From assembly GCA_940671915.1 (NCBI GenBank), contig CALNVZ010002100.1:7941500-8005499 (forward strand): a DNA stretch of 64,000 nt, written 5' to 3'. Numbering within the stretch: position 1 is the stretch's first letter; each line of letters starts with the position of its first letter. The notes below the pieces were generated by a model. It worked only from the letters and a program-made list of their open reading frames with translations. It did not search any database and had not been told where the DNA came from. The stretch comes from Paracentrotus lividus (Eukaryota; Echinodermata; Echinoidea; Camarodonta; Echinidae). Made by a program: the position numbers and the translations under genes. Shown piece by piece: positions 23,701 to 37,700 of this stretch.

Positions 23701-25735
23701 AAAATTGTTAGTGTTGAGCGTTGATATAAGGCTATCTTTTTTTAAAGTCCCGGACCGGACCGATGAATGAAATAGCCAAAAACGAAAGCTAATATTTATA
23801 TAATACAACAATTCCAAATTTAGGCGTTTTTTATTGTCCATCTAGAAAGTATTTAATTAAAAAGATGATCGAACCTCAACCAGGCCACCCCTCCCAAATA
23901 CTCGTAAAATTACCCCTAATTTAATGGCATGAGTGATGACGTCAAAGGATGTTAATGGAATGCTACAGCAGTCCTGCGGCCAGACACGATTGCGTTTCGC
24001 CTTTAGAAAACACGTTTGTATTGCTATGTCAGGACAATAGACCCCCTGTGAGCTAGAATTCTATTGTTATGAAATGAAAGGTCAAATTCAATCATGCCTG
24101 GCCACATGATTGCTGTAGCATTCCATTAACATCCTTTGACGTCATCACCCGCACCATTAAATTAGGGATAATTTTACAAGTATTTGGGAGGGGTGGCCTG
24201 TTTAAGGTTCGATCATCTTTTTAATGAAATACTTTCTAGATGGACAATAAAAACACATACATTTGGAATTGTTGTATTATGTAGCATGTTAGCTTTCGTT
24301 TTTGGTTATTTCATTTTTCGGTCCGGTCTGGGACTTTAATGAAATCTGTACAATTCGTTGTCTTTTGTCTGCCACGTACTCTTAAATATTCCACGCCGAG
24401 GAACGAACAATTGGATGACAAAAAAAAGGAAATGTACAAAAGCCAACCCCCTCAAATGCAGTAAATGTGGCCATCCATGCATTACAAAAAAGTTTGGTGA
24501 TGTATGTGTGCTGAATGAACATTGTTCAGGTAAACCTTGGAGGAGAGCAGACACATTTGTCTCAATGGTAACACTGATTGGCAATTGTTTTCTAAAAGTT
24601 CAACAATTAAACATTTCCACATAATTTATTGGCCTCTGCATACATAATGGTAACTCAGAAATAATATGCCATAAACATGAAATTAAAATATAACAGTCAA
24701 ATTTTGAACTTGCCGTTATTTTTAATCTGCCTTCATTAAAAAAAAATTAAATAATAAAAAAAATCGAATATTTCCAGAGGCGGGTGACGAAAGTAAAAAA
24801 CTAAAAGGATATTCATTGCTCTTCCTGTGGTCTAATACAACTATTTGCAAGATTACCCACTAAATTATTATACCAATAAAAGATTTTAGTATTCCTATTT
24901 TTCTGTATGTTGTTTCTCAGTGTTCATGTCTCTCCCACTAAGCATATTTTAAAACCCTCCTCGTGTTCGTCTACCTCTCTACGTCTCCCTCTCTTGCTTC
25001 AACCTCCTCTCTTTTCTCTCTAACTTCTCCTTTTCTCTCCTATCTTCCTCTATCCCTCTTATCTCCCTTCTCTTCCCTCTCTCTCCTTCTTTCTATGTCT
25101 CCCACCTCTCTCTCTCTCTGTGTCTTTCTGTCTCTGTCTCTCCTTTCTCTCTCCTCTCTATCTTTCCGTCTGTGCCCCCTCCCCCTCTCTCTCTCCCCCC
25201 CCCCCTCGATCTGGTGTCTTCTAATATGCTCCTCTTGTCATTTAGGATGAGAATTCAGGCATCAAGAGAAGTTACTTGGCTAAGTCTGGTCCAGAAGCTT
25301 TGGCAATTTTCAAGGAGCAACATGACATCTGGACCTCACCTCCTCATAACATGACGAAGACCAAGGTCATGCTTTCTAGATGGTTGGGATCCAATGTGCT
25401 TACAAAGGTACGAACTTCAATTTTTAAAATTACTCAAATTATTATTGTCATGATTATTATAATATAGAGTAAACTGAAAAAAATCAGAGACGTATATAAA
25501 AAATATCTCTTATTATAGGTTTTCCCGGTCAAGTTTAAACTTTCTCCAATCAATTTGACATTACTTACAAGCACTTTCGTCCGAAATGTGATCGCGATTA
25601 AAAATCTAAACGTTAATTCAATTAACCGATAGCTCCGCTCCATGAGGTTACTATCGAACATAAACGAATTCAATTGCAAAAAGCTTAAAATTGACCGGGA
25701 AAACCTATATTATCTCTCTCTCTCTCTCTCTCTCT

Positions 25736-25773
<38 letters not shown>

Positions 25774-28700
25774 ATATATTTATCTCTCTTTATGGTCGTC
25801 CTCCTCTTCTCCGATTGCATTCAATTCATTTGAACACTTATCGTCTTTGTCCGTTCTATCAATACTTTCTACACTGTAAAATATTTGTATTATTACCGCT
25901 AATCTGACAACAGAGTCACCATATCTTGATGTAAAATTACAGAAATTTTGTAATTTTCTAAAGGGAAATATTGTTTTAAAAAAATACATGAGAGATACAA
26001 ATATTTCGGGTCGTAAACATATACATAGCGAGACATATATATTTTTTTTAACCCGCTATACCCTCTAAATATTAACGATGGCTTATTTTCATCCGTAATT
26101 TCTGTCATTTCTTTCAGCGTCTGCTCGAGTCGCAAGCATCTAAAGGAGAAGTATCTTCTGAAGTAGCTCGCCTGGCTGATAATCTATGGACTGAGTCAAT
26201 GGGAGAATTATCCGAGATCCTTACAGTCCCTGTCAAATCGATAGCTCTCGGAAAGGTATATCCATCGTTATTACATGTAATCTATAATTATTGATAATCA
26301 TTCATCGTAAGGTCTTATTTAATCTGGTATTATATTCAAACACTACATAATCGCCAGCAAGGGTTTAGGCCCCTATATTTTGTCTCCAGTGATCGGGCCA
26401 AAGCTCTAAATGAAGCAGCACCAGTGGCGCCCACCGTTGGAGGAAGCACCCACCATTCGGCATCTACACTCCTGGCCATTATTAATTACCCACCTCCTAA
26501 ATATAAACTTAGAAGTCTTTCTGTGTAGAGTGTTATATTTCATCAATTTTAATAGTGATCATTTTTTGTATCATCTGAAAGGGCTGCTTGTGCATTCCGA
26601 TGATGACGACACCTGGTCATTTAAAAAAAAATAATAAAGCGGTAGACAAAACAAAAAAGACACCCAAAATTACCCTCTTTTTTGGTGACGGTGGGGATCG
26701 TTATCGAAAGAAATCATTACGCCGTTCATATTTTCCTTAAAACTGTTTACAGGTCTCATTTATATTTTTCTCAAAGGAAAATGGCCATACGGTATTCCCT
26801 TTGTCAACGGCACAAAGAAATTTATCATCTCAGAGCCCCGTCTTAATGATTCTTCCTGCACCTTATGATCATTATTTGTTTGTTAAAGGTAACAAGAAAC
26901 CTACAAACAGTTTTGGAGAGATATGAAACTGCTTCACGATTCCTTTCACTTTAAGCTCCATCTCTTAAGATTTCATATCTGGGATCCCTTTTCTTTTTTC
27001 TTCCCGTCTGTTGAAATAAAGTAATGACCTGGGCGCCGTAACACAAAGGTTTGCAATCAATCGCAAAGTTGCAATAGCCAATCACAATCATTGTCGCATG
27101 TAATTTTTGTTCAAATGACTGATCAGTGACCAATTACAATGCTTCTTTCAAATTTGCAATTGATCGCAAACCTTTGTGTTACGGGGCCCTGGTCATCTGC
27201 CGTCAGGAATGAAAAGAGACAAGCCTCCGCCATGCAGATGATACAGAAATGATCGAAAAGACTATGAGAATGAATAAAATATGACATTATACAGACAGGC
27301 TTATAATTTTTCAGTTATAAGGTGGCTAATAACTTGGCCAAGAGTGTATAATATAGGCAGGGAATTCATGTACGTGTGTGAACAGTTGAACAAAAAAAAA
27401 ATCTAATACTGTAATCATGGTAATAATTTACTGTAAAGCGCTTTGAGCCACAATGGGAAAAGCACATTATAAATAATAGTATTATTATTATTATTATTAT
27501 TAATACTGGTAGTTGATATATTCAAGAACTCTTTAAAACACCCTAAACATTATTCTGCCATTTGAATATTATGGTTATTATGATATGCTTTAATTATTAT
27601 TATATTTTTTTTGTAGGCCTATTTGAGGAATAAGTATATTTGTACAGGTCACCCCCCCCCCACCCTTCTTAAAAAAGTAGAGGGGATGTATACCCCTCAC
27701 CTGTAATCAACTACAATGTAACGTGGTTAATAACTTAATATTCAGTTTTTATTAATATGGCTTTTATATTTGCTGTAACATAAAACAAAAGTAAACATGT
27801 AATTTATGCTTTCTGTGAATCTCTTAACCCGTTGTATATTAAGCTTAAAATATTCGTTAAAAGTGCATGATCTGGTATACTATTCGATGACTTTTTTAAT
27901 TTTTTTTTCAAATCAAAATTTAGGTGGAGAAAGCAGAGTCTGTCCTTTTGCAGATAAAGCGCGCCCTCCTCGATAAAGAAACGAAGGATGATTCAGTGAT
28001 CCAACGATTGAGTACGCAGTTTCATGAGTTGATTCCACATCAAGCTGAATGTAGGAAAGATCTCATCAATATGAAAATGGTTGCAATCAAACAAGACCTC
28101 TGTCAGGTATGGACAACATATAGCTTTACTCAAGTTTGGCGAGACCATAACCGAAGGATATTCATAGAATAATTACAAGACCGCCTGAACAAAAGCTATG
28201 TTTACTCCTCTGTGGATAAAAGTATGAATATAACACTTTTAATGAATGAAAGAAAAAAAAAACACAAACAAAAATAAACACAAAACTGCTTATCCCTTGA
28301 GAGTTAGTGGAGTAACAATGAGTAGAAATAAGCTTGAGCGAAATATATTGCTTTTGGCGATTTTTTTTTTTTAATTCTTCTATCTATAATATATTATATA
28401 TTTTTTCCAAAAAAAAAAAACCAAAACAACAACAACAAACACAAACACATCGACGTATAAAAAAATGAGATAAATTGATGTAAACTTTTCCTCTGTTTGC
28501 GACCCGAAAATACAATTTTAACACAAATTTCGATTAATATATGCATAAGATTTTTTACTATTATGTTTGCCTATGTCCGCATAGTACTGACTATAACCAA
28601 TTATAATTAAATGGTATTAGTTTTATACAACATATTAATTAGGTGTTGTCTTATGGTATCTCTTTGATAATGCTATATAATTTCCTCATGAAAATACTAG

Positions 28701-31700
28701 TTTTCAGCTTCTGAAATACTTAAATGTTATTGTACAGGTTGGCCGTTCTGTCTGAGGTATATATACATCTATTCTAATGTATAATAATGTAAGATATTGT
28801 TGAGCACCATAGGCCTAGAAAATAAACTACCCGTTTTCTGATTCATTTCATACCCCTTTATACAGCTCATCCAAGATGTTATCAATGTGAACGAAGCTCT
28901 AGGTTGGAAGAAGCAACCCTCGGCTAAGTCCAAGTACCGAGCCATGCGATGTTACATTGAGAACTTAGACAAAGATCATCCAGAATATGAAAAGGTCGAA
29001 GAACTCGTCATGACCAGCCAACAACCCATGTAGGTTGTAGATTAATTCTTGCTATACGTTTACTTTTAAAATTGTCATTAAATGTTATAAAGAGTCTTGA
29101 TATATACATGTACATGTATAAATGGTTTTTATAACGGTCACAAATATGACTAACAAAATTTAGATACATGAACCTCGATGTAGATGTTCTTTTTACTTCA
29201 ACTGTTGGCAACAGTTTAGCAAGTATTATAAACTATTAAGATTTATTTTAAGTCCCCTTAAACAAATAGGCCTACTCATGATTTATTTCAAAGGTGATCT
29301 TAGACATGTTGCAGATTGCGCCTTGACAGAAATAATAATGATTGGCTGAGCGTAAATTGAAACCAAAATGTCCGCTTTTCAAAGACCCAAAAGTAGTATC
29401 ATCATAAAAAAAAATATATATTATGATCCTTAATATTAGGGATGTCCACACAACAGCAAAAAGCCACTAGAACGGTTTCCACTTCACTGTATGTATGTAG
29501 TCACCCATGCATTTACAATGCAAACAATGACCCATGCACTGCCTACTCAATAATACACAGGCAGAGGAATAGCAAAATTTTCAATAAAAAACAGCTTTAG
29601 AAATTGTCATTTGGCCAGTGGTAAATATCAATCATTTTTATTCCTAATTGGTCAGTTTTTTCCTTACAAAATACCTCAGCAGGTGATCAACTTTTCCTGT
29701 TGAAAAAAATTGATATAAAACAACGACAGCGTGTTCAAAGTGATGCTTGTGTGTGATGTGTGTTATGACTGGAATTTCTCATGATTGGAATAGATTCAGC
29801 TAAGGAAAAGTGGATATCTATAAAATGTAACTATTTTTGAACAAAAAATGTATTGGGGTAAAAAACAAAGAGCAACGTTTACCACTGGCCATTTAAGTTT
29901 TAAAATTACTCTACCCTCTCCAACACTCACCTCTGAGCCACACCACCATGAAATAGCCTATTGTCTAGGGTGTTCCTATTGAAACATGCCCTATGGAGTA
30001 TTTTTCCACGGTGGTCATATTGGATCATATACGATAACATACCTGTCAAACCATCAGTTTTGTACTGCCATAACTTTTTGTATAATCTACTCATACGCCT
30101 CAATTATGTTACTATAATCTCATTTCATGTTGATACACACATATAAAATGTTTGGTATGATTTGGTTGAATAAATCAAAGACAAAAGGACAATAAACTTG
30201 AGCTTTTATTGCATTTTCTGGCTTTGTCTGAAACTTGTAAAAGTGTTCTAGCAGCTCATTGGTAATCTGAGACACTCTTTGGGTCATATCTTTGAAATGG
30301 AACATCCAATTGTGATAATTCAACTACCAAAATCTTTCTTTTAAAATGCTCTATCCAATAAGCCTAGCAAAAACAACTTAAAAATAACTTAAAATTTTAG
30401 TGGACATCCCTATTAATATACAAAAACATATTCGGCGGGTTGTCGAATGGCTAGGGTGAGGTAAAGGCGGCATTCTCCAATATTGCTCAAATTCTTGATT
30501 CGGTTGCGACCTCTTGGACACATCACTAAAATTAATCGGTGATGGTGATTTTGAGATATACGAAGGGGAATTTGAATCAACCAAAAATGATCTTACCATG
30601 ATTTCTATTCTCCTCAGTGATCAAGAAGTTTCCATACAGCGGATCTTTGCCGTTAACAGAGCCCTTGATGAGTTTAAATTCAACCGAACCATCGGTAATG
30701 AAAGACTCCTCTTCCATGCCTCTAAAGCATGTAACTTCTTAGGAATCCTCTCTCGGTAAGTCAATCTTCTTATAAAAACACTGATCCGTTCATTGAATCT
30801 ATGATGTTCTACTTCAGTTACACCGAAAAAGCCTCACTACAACTGACAATTTCTTTGCCATTGAGGAGTAAATGCCTCATGATAAATGGCGAACTGTTGA
30901 CCATTGAGGAGTAAAATACTATGATTGACAAAACTCTTGACCATTAAGGGGTAAAAGCCTTGTGATAATTGACGAACTCTTGACCTCTGAGGGGTAAAAA
31001 CCTTGTAATTATCAAAAAGCTCTTGATCATTGACGATTTAAAGTTTCATGATAACTGACGAACTTTTGACCACTGAGAAGTTAAAGCTTCATGATACCTG
31101 GCGAACTCTTGACCTTTGAGTCATCATGGCATGTTAATATTCAGAATCCTGGCCAGTCTCACTGGTATCGGGACATTTTGTGTGACTGCATGATTTCACA
31201 TCATTTTACCGACTCTATTTCAGCGGCATCTTGTTACCTAAGATCGTGGTGGAGATGTTTGGCATAGACCGCTGGGATGCAGGAATGCTTGGAAGCGGGA
31301 TCTACTTTGGAGATTCTACCAGGTAATATAACCTTTCTTTTCTAATCACTTGATTAGTAATGATCCCTGCTGACACAGATAATTGTGTGTTCATTCTGCC
31401 CATATGGCCAAGTTGAGATAGAGTGGAAAGCATTTTGTCCTTCGGGTAGGGGGTGAAATGAAGGTTCCGTTGGTAGAAGTGTAACCACGTGTGACTCCTT
31501 GAAGGCCTATGCACTTTTTAGTATAAACTGAGTAGGGAAAAGTCGGCTTTCTGTTCAACACGAAAAATGATATACCCGGCAGGAGAGACCCGAGTGTTAC
31601 AGGGATGTCATTAGTTTCATCCTGCCTGGTTGACGTTGGATAAACAGTTACTATTATAGTAACTTTACCATCAGCTAAGCTTCTATTAAAATTATGTTTG

Positions 31701-34700
31701 CCAGCATAAACATACATGTAATTGTAATTCGATTTGTTAAAAAATCAAAGCATCTATCCATGTAATGTATAATATTATAAGACTTAAATCCATATTCCTA
31801 TGTTCATTAGAGTATCTCCTTATATTTTGATCGTATGTAGTACTTGTGCCAAGTATTCGGCACCTGGAAAGTTCACCGGTACTCGATTCTTAGCAGTTAA
31901 CAATGTTGCTTTGGGGAACATCAAGGATATATATGAGAAGAGAACAGACATTGAGAGCGCACCTCAAGGATTTGACAGCGTTCATGGAGTTCGCAAAACT
32001 GACCAAGTTGAATCTTTTTTCGTGGTATGTTATTTTGAATTTATTTGAAGAGGGTGGTTTACTCTTTAATTAGGAAGGGTGAAGTGGTTGTTGAATCCCT
32101 CTTCTCATCAATGCTGAATATATCACCACCCCCTCATTTGATATACATAAATGATGGCTACATAATATATCGAGTCTACAGATTTATACTGAAATGCATT
32201 TCTTACAAATCACTAGCGCCTCATTGCACAACGATATTGTAATATCTTTAAAAAAATATTTAAAAAAAAATTAAGAGAAAACGGAATTCGTTGGAATAAA
32301 AGCGTACAAATTATTGTTGTGCATCCGAGCAGGTGCATTCACACATTGAAAAGAACTAATAAAATCCCTTTGAAATATAAGCAATGAAATCAGTATACGT
32401 CAAGCTCTTCCACGTAATTGCCGCATACGTTTATTAAAATCTGTCATTTCATGAATTTACTAAATTGTAAAAAGTTCTCTGGTAGCGAGTAGACAGGAAC
32501 TCATATTATTGTTAATATGTTTTCATTCAAATGATAAGGATGATGAGTATGTGGTGTACCAGGCGAACCAACACTGTCTTCGATACCTGGTCGAGTTCAA
32601 GCTGATTGAAAAGAACGTGGACGAACCCGACAGTAAATCTGTCTCAACTTCCCAAGCGACATTGAGTGACGACAGTGGCAGTGATGATACTGACTCTGAT
32701 GACGAACTCGATGACGAAATAGGTATACTACTAATGTTCCGTATAGCATTAGTAATGTCATTTATATGGTCGGTGATCTGATATATAAAGGACTATATTG
32801 TAAAAAAAAAAAAAAAAATGATGGTAGTTTTTACAGTAGAAAATATTACCCTCTCAAGATAGAAATATCTACATACAATGCATTTCTTTCAATTTAGTAA
32901 TGCCTCTAACGTTAGAAAATGTCTACCTGTAATTCATCAGATTCTCAAATTTACTGCTGATAGATCGTTGACCTACTCCAACAAACATTTTAGTTTACAA
33001 TTGACTTATTTAAGTCGGCGTGGAAATCGATAATAGGACAATAATCAAATTGTTCAATTTCATTTTGAAATTCCTCATTATTCCATTTTTGAAATTATAA
33101 TTTGATTCATCAATGCGTGTTTCCCTATATTAAAACAGTAATTTGCAGTCATGATGAATTTATAAATTCATTAATAAATCCTATCAACACATTCGATGGA
33201 GTGCTATTATTTTCTTCGTCGAAGAAGGGGTCAAAGAAACCAAGTTTCGATTTCTCTCATAGTGATATTACTGATTCCCTGTTCTTTCCCCTCAATGACC
33301 TATTTGTATTTTTTTTTCTTTATAAAGACACATTGGATGTTCAGGGCATGGTGTATCCTGAAGCAAAGGTCAAAGCTGGACTCAATACGTCAGGGGTCGA
33401 AGGTCAAGTAGAATTAGAAGCTGTCCATGTTAGAGCATCGATCATTGATCTAGCAGCAGAGGTAAATAGAATATCAGAAGGTCAAGTAGAATTAGAAGCT
33501 GTCCATGTTAGCAGCATCGATCATTGACATAGCAGCAGAAGTAATTAGAATATTGTTTTGTGATATAGTTATAATTTTTGGAGATGGCTTATTCTGATTT
33601 ATCATGTTTACGTTCATGAAAAAAGTCATGAGAGTCGTCATCCTAGCGTGTGTTGGTACAATTTTCATTTTGACCTTTGCACGTATGACTGAAAACAGAA
33701 AACAGAAAACAGAAAATCTTCAGAAGACGGTAAGATCTCACTTGAGCCAAATGGCAGGATCAAGAATGAACAAATTGACAATTTATTACTTATGTGCACG
33801 CACAGAGACACACAACCACACGTATACCCTCATTTAGACATACGCAAAGCATATACATACGCACATCCTCACCAAACACACCCACATACACCCTCCACAC
33901 ACACATACACACGCACCCTCCTTATCGTATCCATACCAGCACACACACACACACACACACACATACATACACACCCACATCCTAAAAGAACACACCCAGC
34001 ACACATACACACACACTCTCACTCACACTCACAATCTGTCCCAAACATTCAGTGATGGTCTTGGTAAACAAAACATCTAATATGAAATTTTATTGTGACT
34101 ATTTTATTGTGTGTGTGGGTGTGTGTGTGATGATGTGCGCGTGTTTGAGGGATGATGGGTATGTGTTGGTGTGGCTAGAGGGTGTGTGGGTACGTGTGTA
34201 CACATATTCTGACAGCACTTGCTATTAATCTTCACCCAGCCACTTGGCGCAAGTGAGATCTTACCGTCTTCTGCAGACAGTCTTTTATTCAGTCATGTGT
34301 GCAAAAATCCAAATGAATGATGATTTTACCAAGACGAATCATGAAATCTATGGTTGAATGTTTATACTTTTCACAAGACACCTTCAAAATGATGGGAGAT
34401 TTTTAATGACTCACTCTGTATATTTGATGTATAGATTCGTGTTTTCATTACTTATTTATGTATCAAATATTACACATGTTTTAATTCAATTTAGAACAAC
34501 ACTGAAGACACCGATCATCCCAAAATATAGTTGACTTTATTCTGCCGTTCAAAATGGGTCCTAATAAAAGTTGTTGGGTTTTTTATTAAACGTTTTCGTT
34601 TACGTTTACAATTAATAATGTAATACAATTTACAAATTCATGGTAATGCTACTGTACAGTAACACAGACCATATCAATTCTACTCTATGTAAAATGTAAA

Positions 34701-37700
34701 GTTAACGTATACCAATGTGCGGCATTAAATCGTAATTAAACAAGGCGCGTCCAATATCTAAGAGGCCAGACGCAACAAAGTGACGTTGGAAATACGGCTG
34801 AGAAGTGCAGAAATCTATACAGCTGGCTGCAATAATAAATTAGCTCACAAAAACTCGCGTAAGAAGACTTCCCTCCAGTTGAATGGTATTGTCCGTTCGG
34901 TTGAGCAATCTACTCGAGGAGATGAAAGAAATTGATGAAATTTTATCATGTTGTTAGTTAATAGATTCTCCAGACCAGATGGAGGAAATACACATTTCGG
35001 CAAGCTTATAACATTATTGTGCTGAAGTTGTAATCAGAATATGCCATTCATATAAATTGATGCTCAAAACAATGACATAGATTGTGAACTTGTCACAAGT
35101 CTTGTGAAGACGCCGTTCACATGTTTCTATGCGATATGCATGTGATAACCGTAAATATTGACTAGTCGAGGAAAGAACCTCTTATGATTATGTTCAAAGT
35201 GACAGGACTTTTTTTTAATTCAATTAAAATGAATGTACCATCTCCGGAAAGCTGAGAATTCAAGCTTTTAATTGCCCTGTGAACAATAAGCTATAATAGT
35301 ATAAAGCGGCATCGAGGATCAAAAGTATGCAGCGCATGAGCTATTTTGAGAGCAAAATATACCATATTGTACAGGAATTTGATCTAACTAGGATTTCGAA
35401 TTGACACAAGTGACAGGACTTTTTTTTTCCTTTGCAATAAGTTATTCCTATTTTTGAAAAATTCAGACTCTTAGCGTACTTATTCAAGTTGAACATTTTC
35501 TTTGAAAAGGTAGTTGCTCGCCACAATAAAGAAAATAAAGTGAAAACTGTCCAAAAACAAAAAAAGTCAATGGGCACGTTCGCTTTGAGTAGAATGGTAG
35601 CGCCCTCTATCTCTTAAGTTTACAACTAGAATTGATATGACCTACGTTGAGTTACATTGCGTCCAAAAATTCCTTTTTTTTTTCTTTCTTTTTCTGGGGA
35701 TCCCCACGGCTGCCTTCCTGTGTCTGTCATAGTCAGAAGTGGAAATAGTGATAATTTCGTTCATCCAATAAAACAAAGAAATACATATATAAGAAATGAT
35801 AGACTAGAAGATGAAATAAGGATAAAACCACAAAACGTAACTATAAACGTATTAAGTGTCTGCGTGACTGTAGCATATGTCTTTTATGTTTTGATTGAAA
35901 GAAATCATCTATATGAATTACATTTGGTAATGCTAAGTGACCTTCAACAGTGCCATCAAGTTCATTATTCATACCATTAGGTAACCGTACTACAGAAGTA
36001 CAGGAATGTTGGTGATAAGTCTGCAGAAACTCGGTATGTCTTTCCTCTGGACGAGCGAGCAGCTGTGTGCGGCTTCGATGCCTATATCAACGGCAAGCAC
36101 GTAGTCGGAGTGGTGAAAGAGAAGGCAGAAGCGAGGAAGTCATACGCCAAAGCCAAACAGGAAGGACATGGAGCTTATCTTATGGAAGAAGAAGCGACGG
36201 TATGGAATATAGGATTGGGGTAATGGAGAAAGAGAGCTTTATCTTAATGACTGACACCGACAAAACAGACACCTCGATCAAAAACTTAGGCGCCTTCTCC
36301 ATTCAAAAGGTGTCAGTTTCCCGGGTGGAACAGGAACCCGCGGGAAACTGGCGCCTTTTGAATGGAGAAGGCGCCTTAAAACAATCTCGTTTGCCAAGAG
36401 TTTGTCAAATTATATGTCAGTTTGGAATTGAATTAGTTGTGTGATTTGGGTATAATGAATTAAATACTTATGAAATAGATTAACGGACAGAACGCGGTGA
36501 ATACATTAATTGGACAATAAAACATAAGGAGAGAGTGAGGGGGGGGGGTAAGACGTAGGCCTAAGTTAGAAAGTAAGGAAATTACTCTTTATACTTACTG
36601 GTTTGCATATAACAAGAAAAAAAGAAGCAGGTCTGCAAAGACATAAAATAGTTGGATATTAAGTAATGGGCATGTCTTTCACCAAACAGTCCATTTATTT
36701 CATCACCTTGAAAAGTGATATACAACTGAAATCGAAATGGTAAACCATCTGTCTTTTGTTTTGTTTAAACGAATCCGAATCCCTGACCAGACAAGTGGAA
36801 TTCCTGAGGGGGGAGGAGGGTGGGTTATTTTAGTGGGGAGGGTGGTTTTTTCCTTAAGATCTCTGACGGTTTTTTTTTTCTTTCTTCTTTCTTATTGAGA
36901 GAGAGAGAGTTTCAGAGTTCTTAAGGAAATGAAAAGAATGGAGGAACTTTTTTTAAGTCCCTCTTTTCTTTTTTACATATATATTTCTTCCATATTCACA
37001 ATTAATATTTTATGTGATTCAAAAGAGTAAAATTTTGTTTGTACATTGCTGTATTGTAAAATGGATCTATAGTGATATAATTGATATGATAATTTGTGTT
37101 ATGAACAGTTATCTTTGTAGTATGAGTACAATGTACGTTATTGATTGTTATGTAGTATTATTTGGAAGAAATAAAAACATACTTAAAAACAAAAAAAAAT
37201 CGGAATCTTTTTTGCAACTTAAAAATCATTTATCCTTTCAAATACAGAACGTATTTACGATCACGGTTGGCAACCTACCGCCTGGCTCATACGTCTTGAT
37301 CTGTGTACGGTACGTGACTGAACTGGTGGTGGAAGGTGATCGCATAGCTTTCAACCTCCTTGGCAGTGTAGCACCATGGAAGAAGAAAGAAATCCTAAGC
37401 AACAAGTTTGATCACAAGGGCGATTCGGTGGATGGTGTCGTCGAAAACAAGCGAAATAGGTAAGATAGGGTGGTACCTCACTTCGCGGAGACGTCTCTGC
37501 GACGGATAAGAACGGTATCAGAGACGTCTCCGCGACGTCTCCGCAACATTTTTCAAAAAATGTGACAAAGCATTTTCAAAGAACCATCTCAAAGTATTTT
37601 CCGCGACTCGTGAAACGTCTCCGCGACAAATTTTGAAACTTGTCGCGTCTCCGAGACGTCTCCGCGACGTTTCATGAGTCGCGGAAACTACTTTGAGACT

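Noticed and set aside
24963-25250. Ser/Leu-rich 95-residue frame
   Set aside because: Product of the CT-rich tract before exon 3.
33792-34055. His/Thr-rich frames
   Set aside because: Translation of CA-rich repeats inside an inverted-repeat element.
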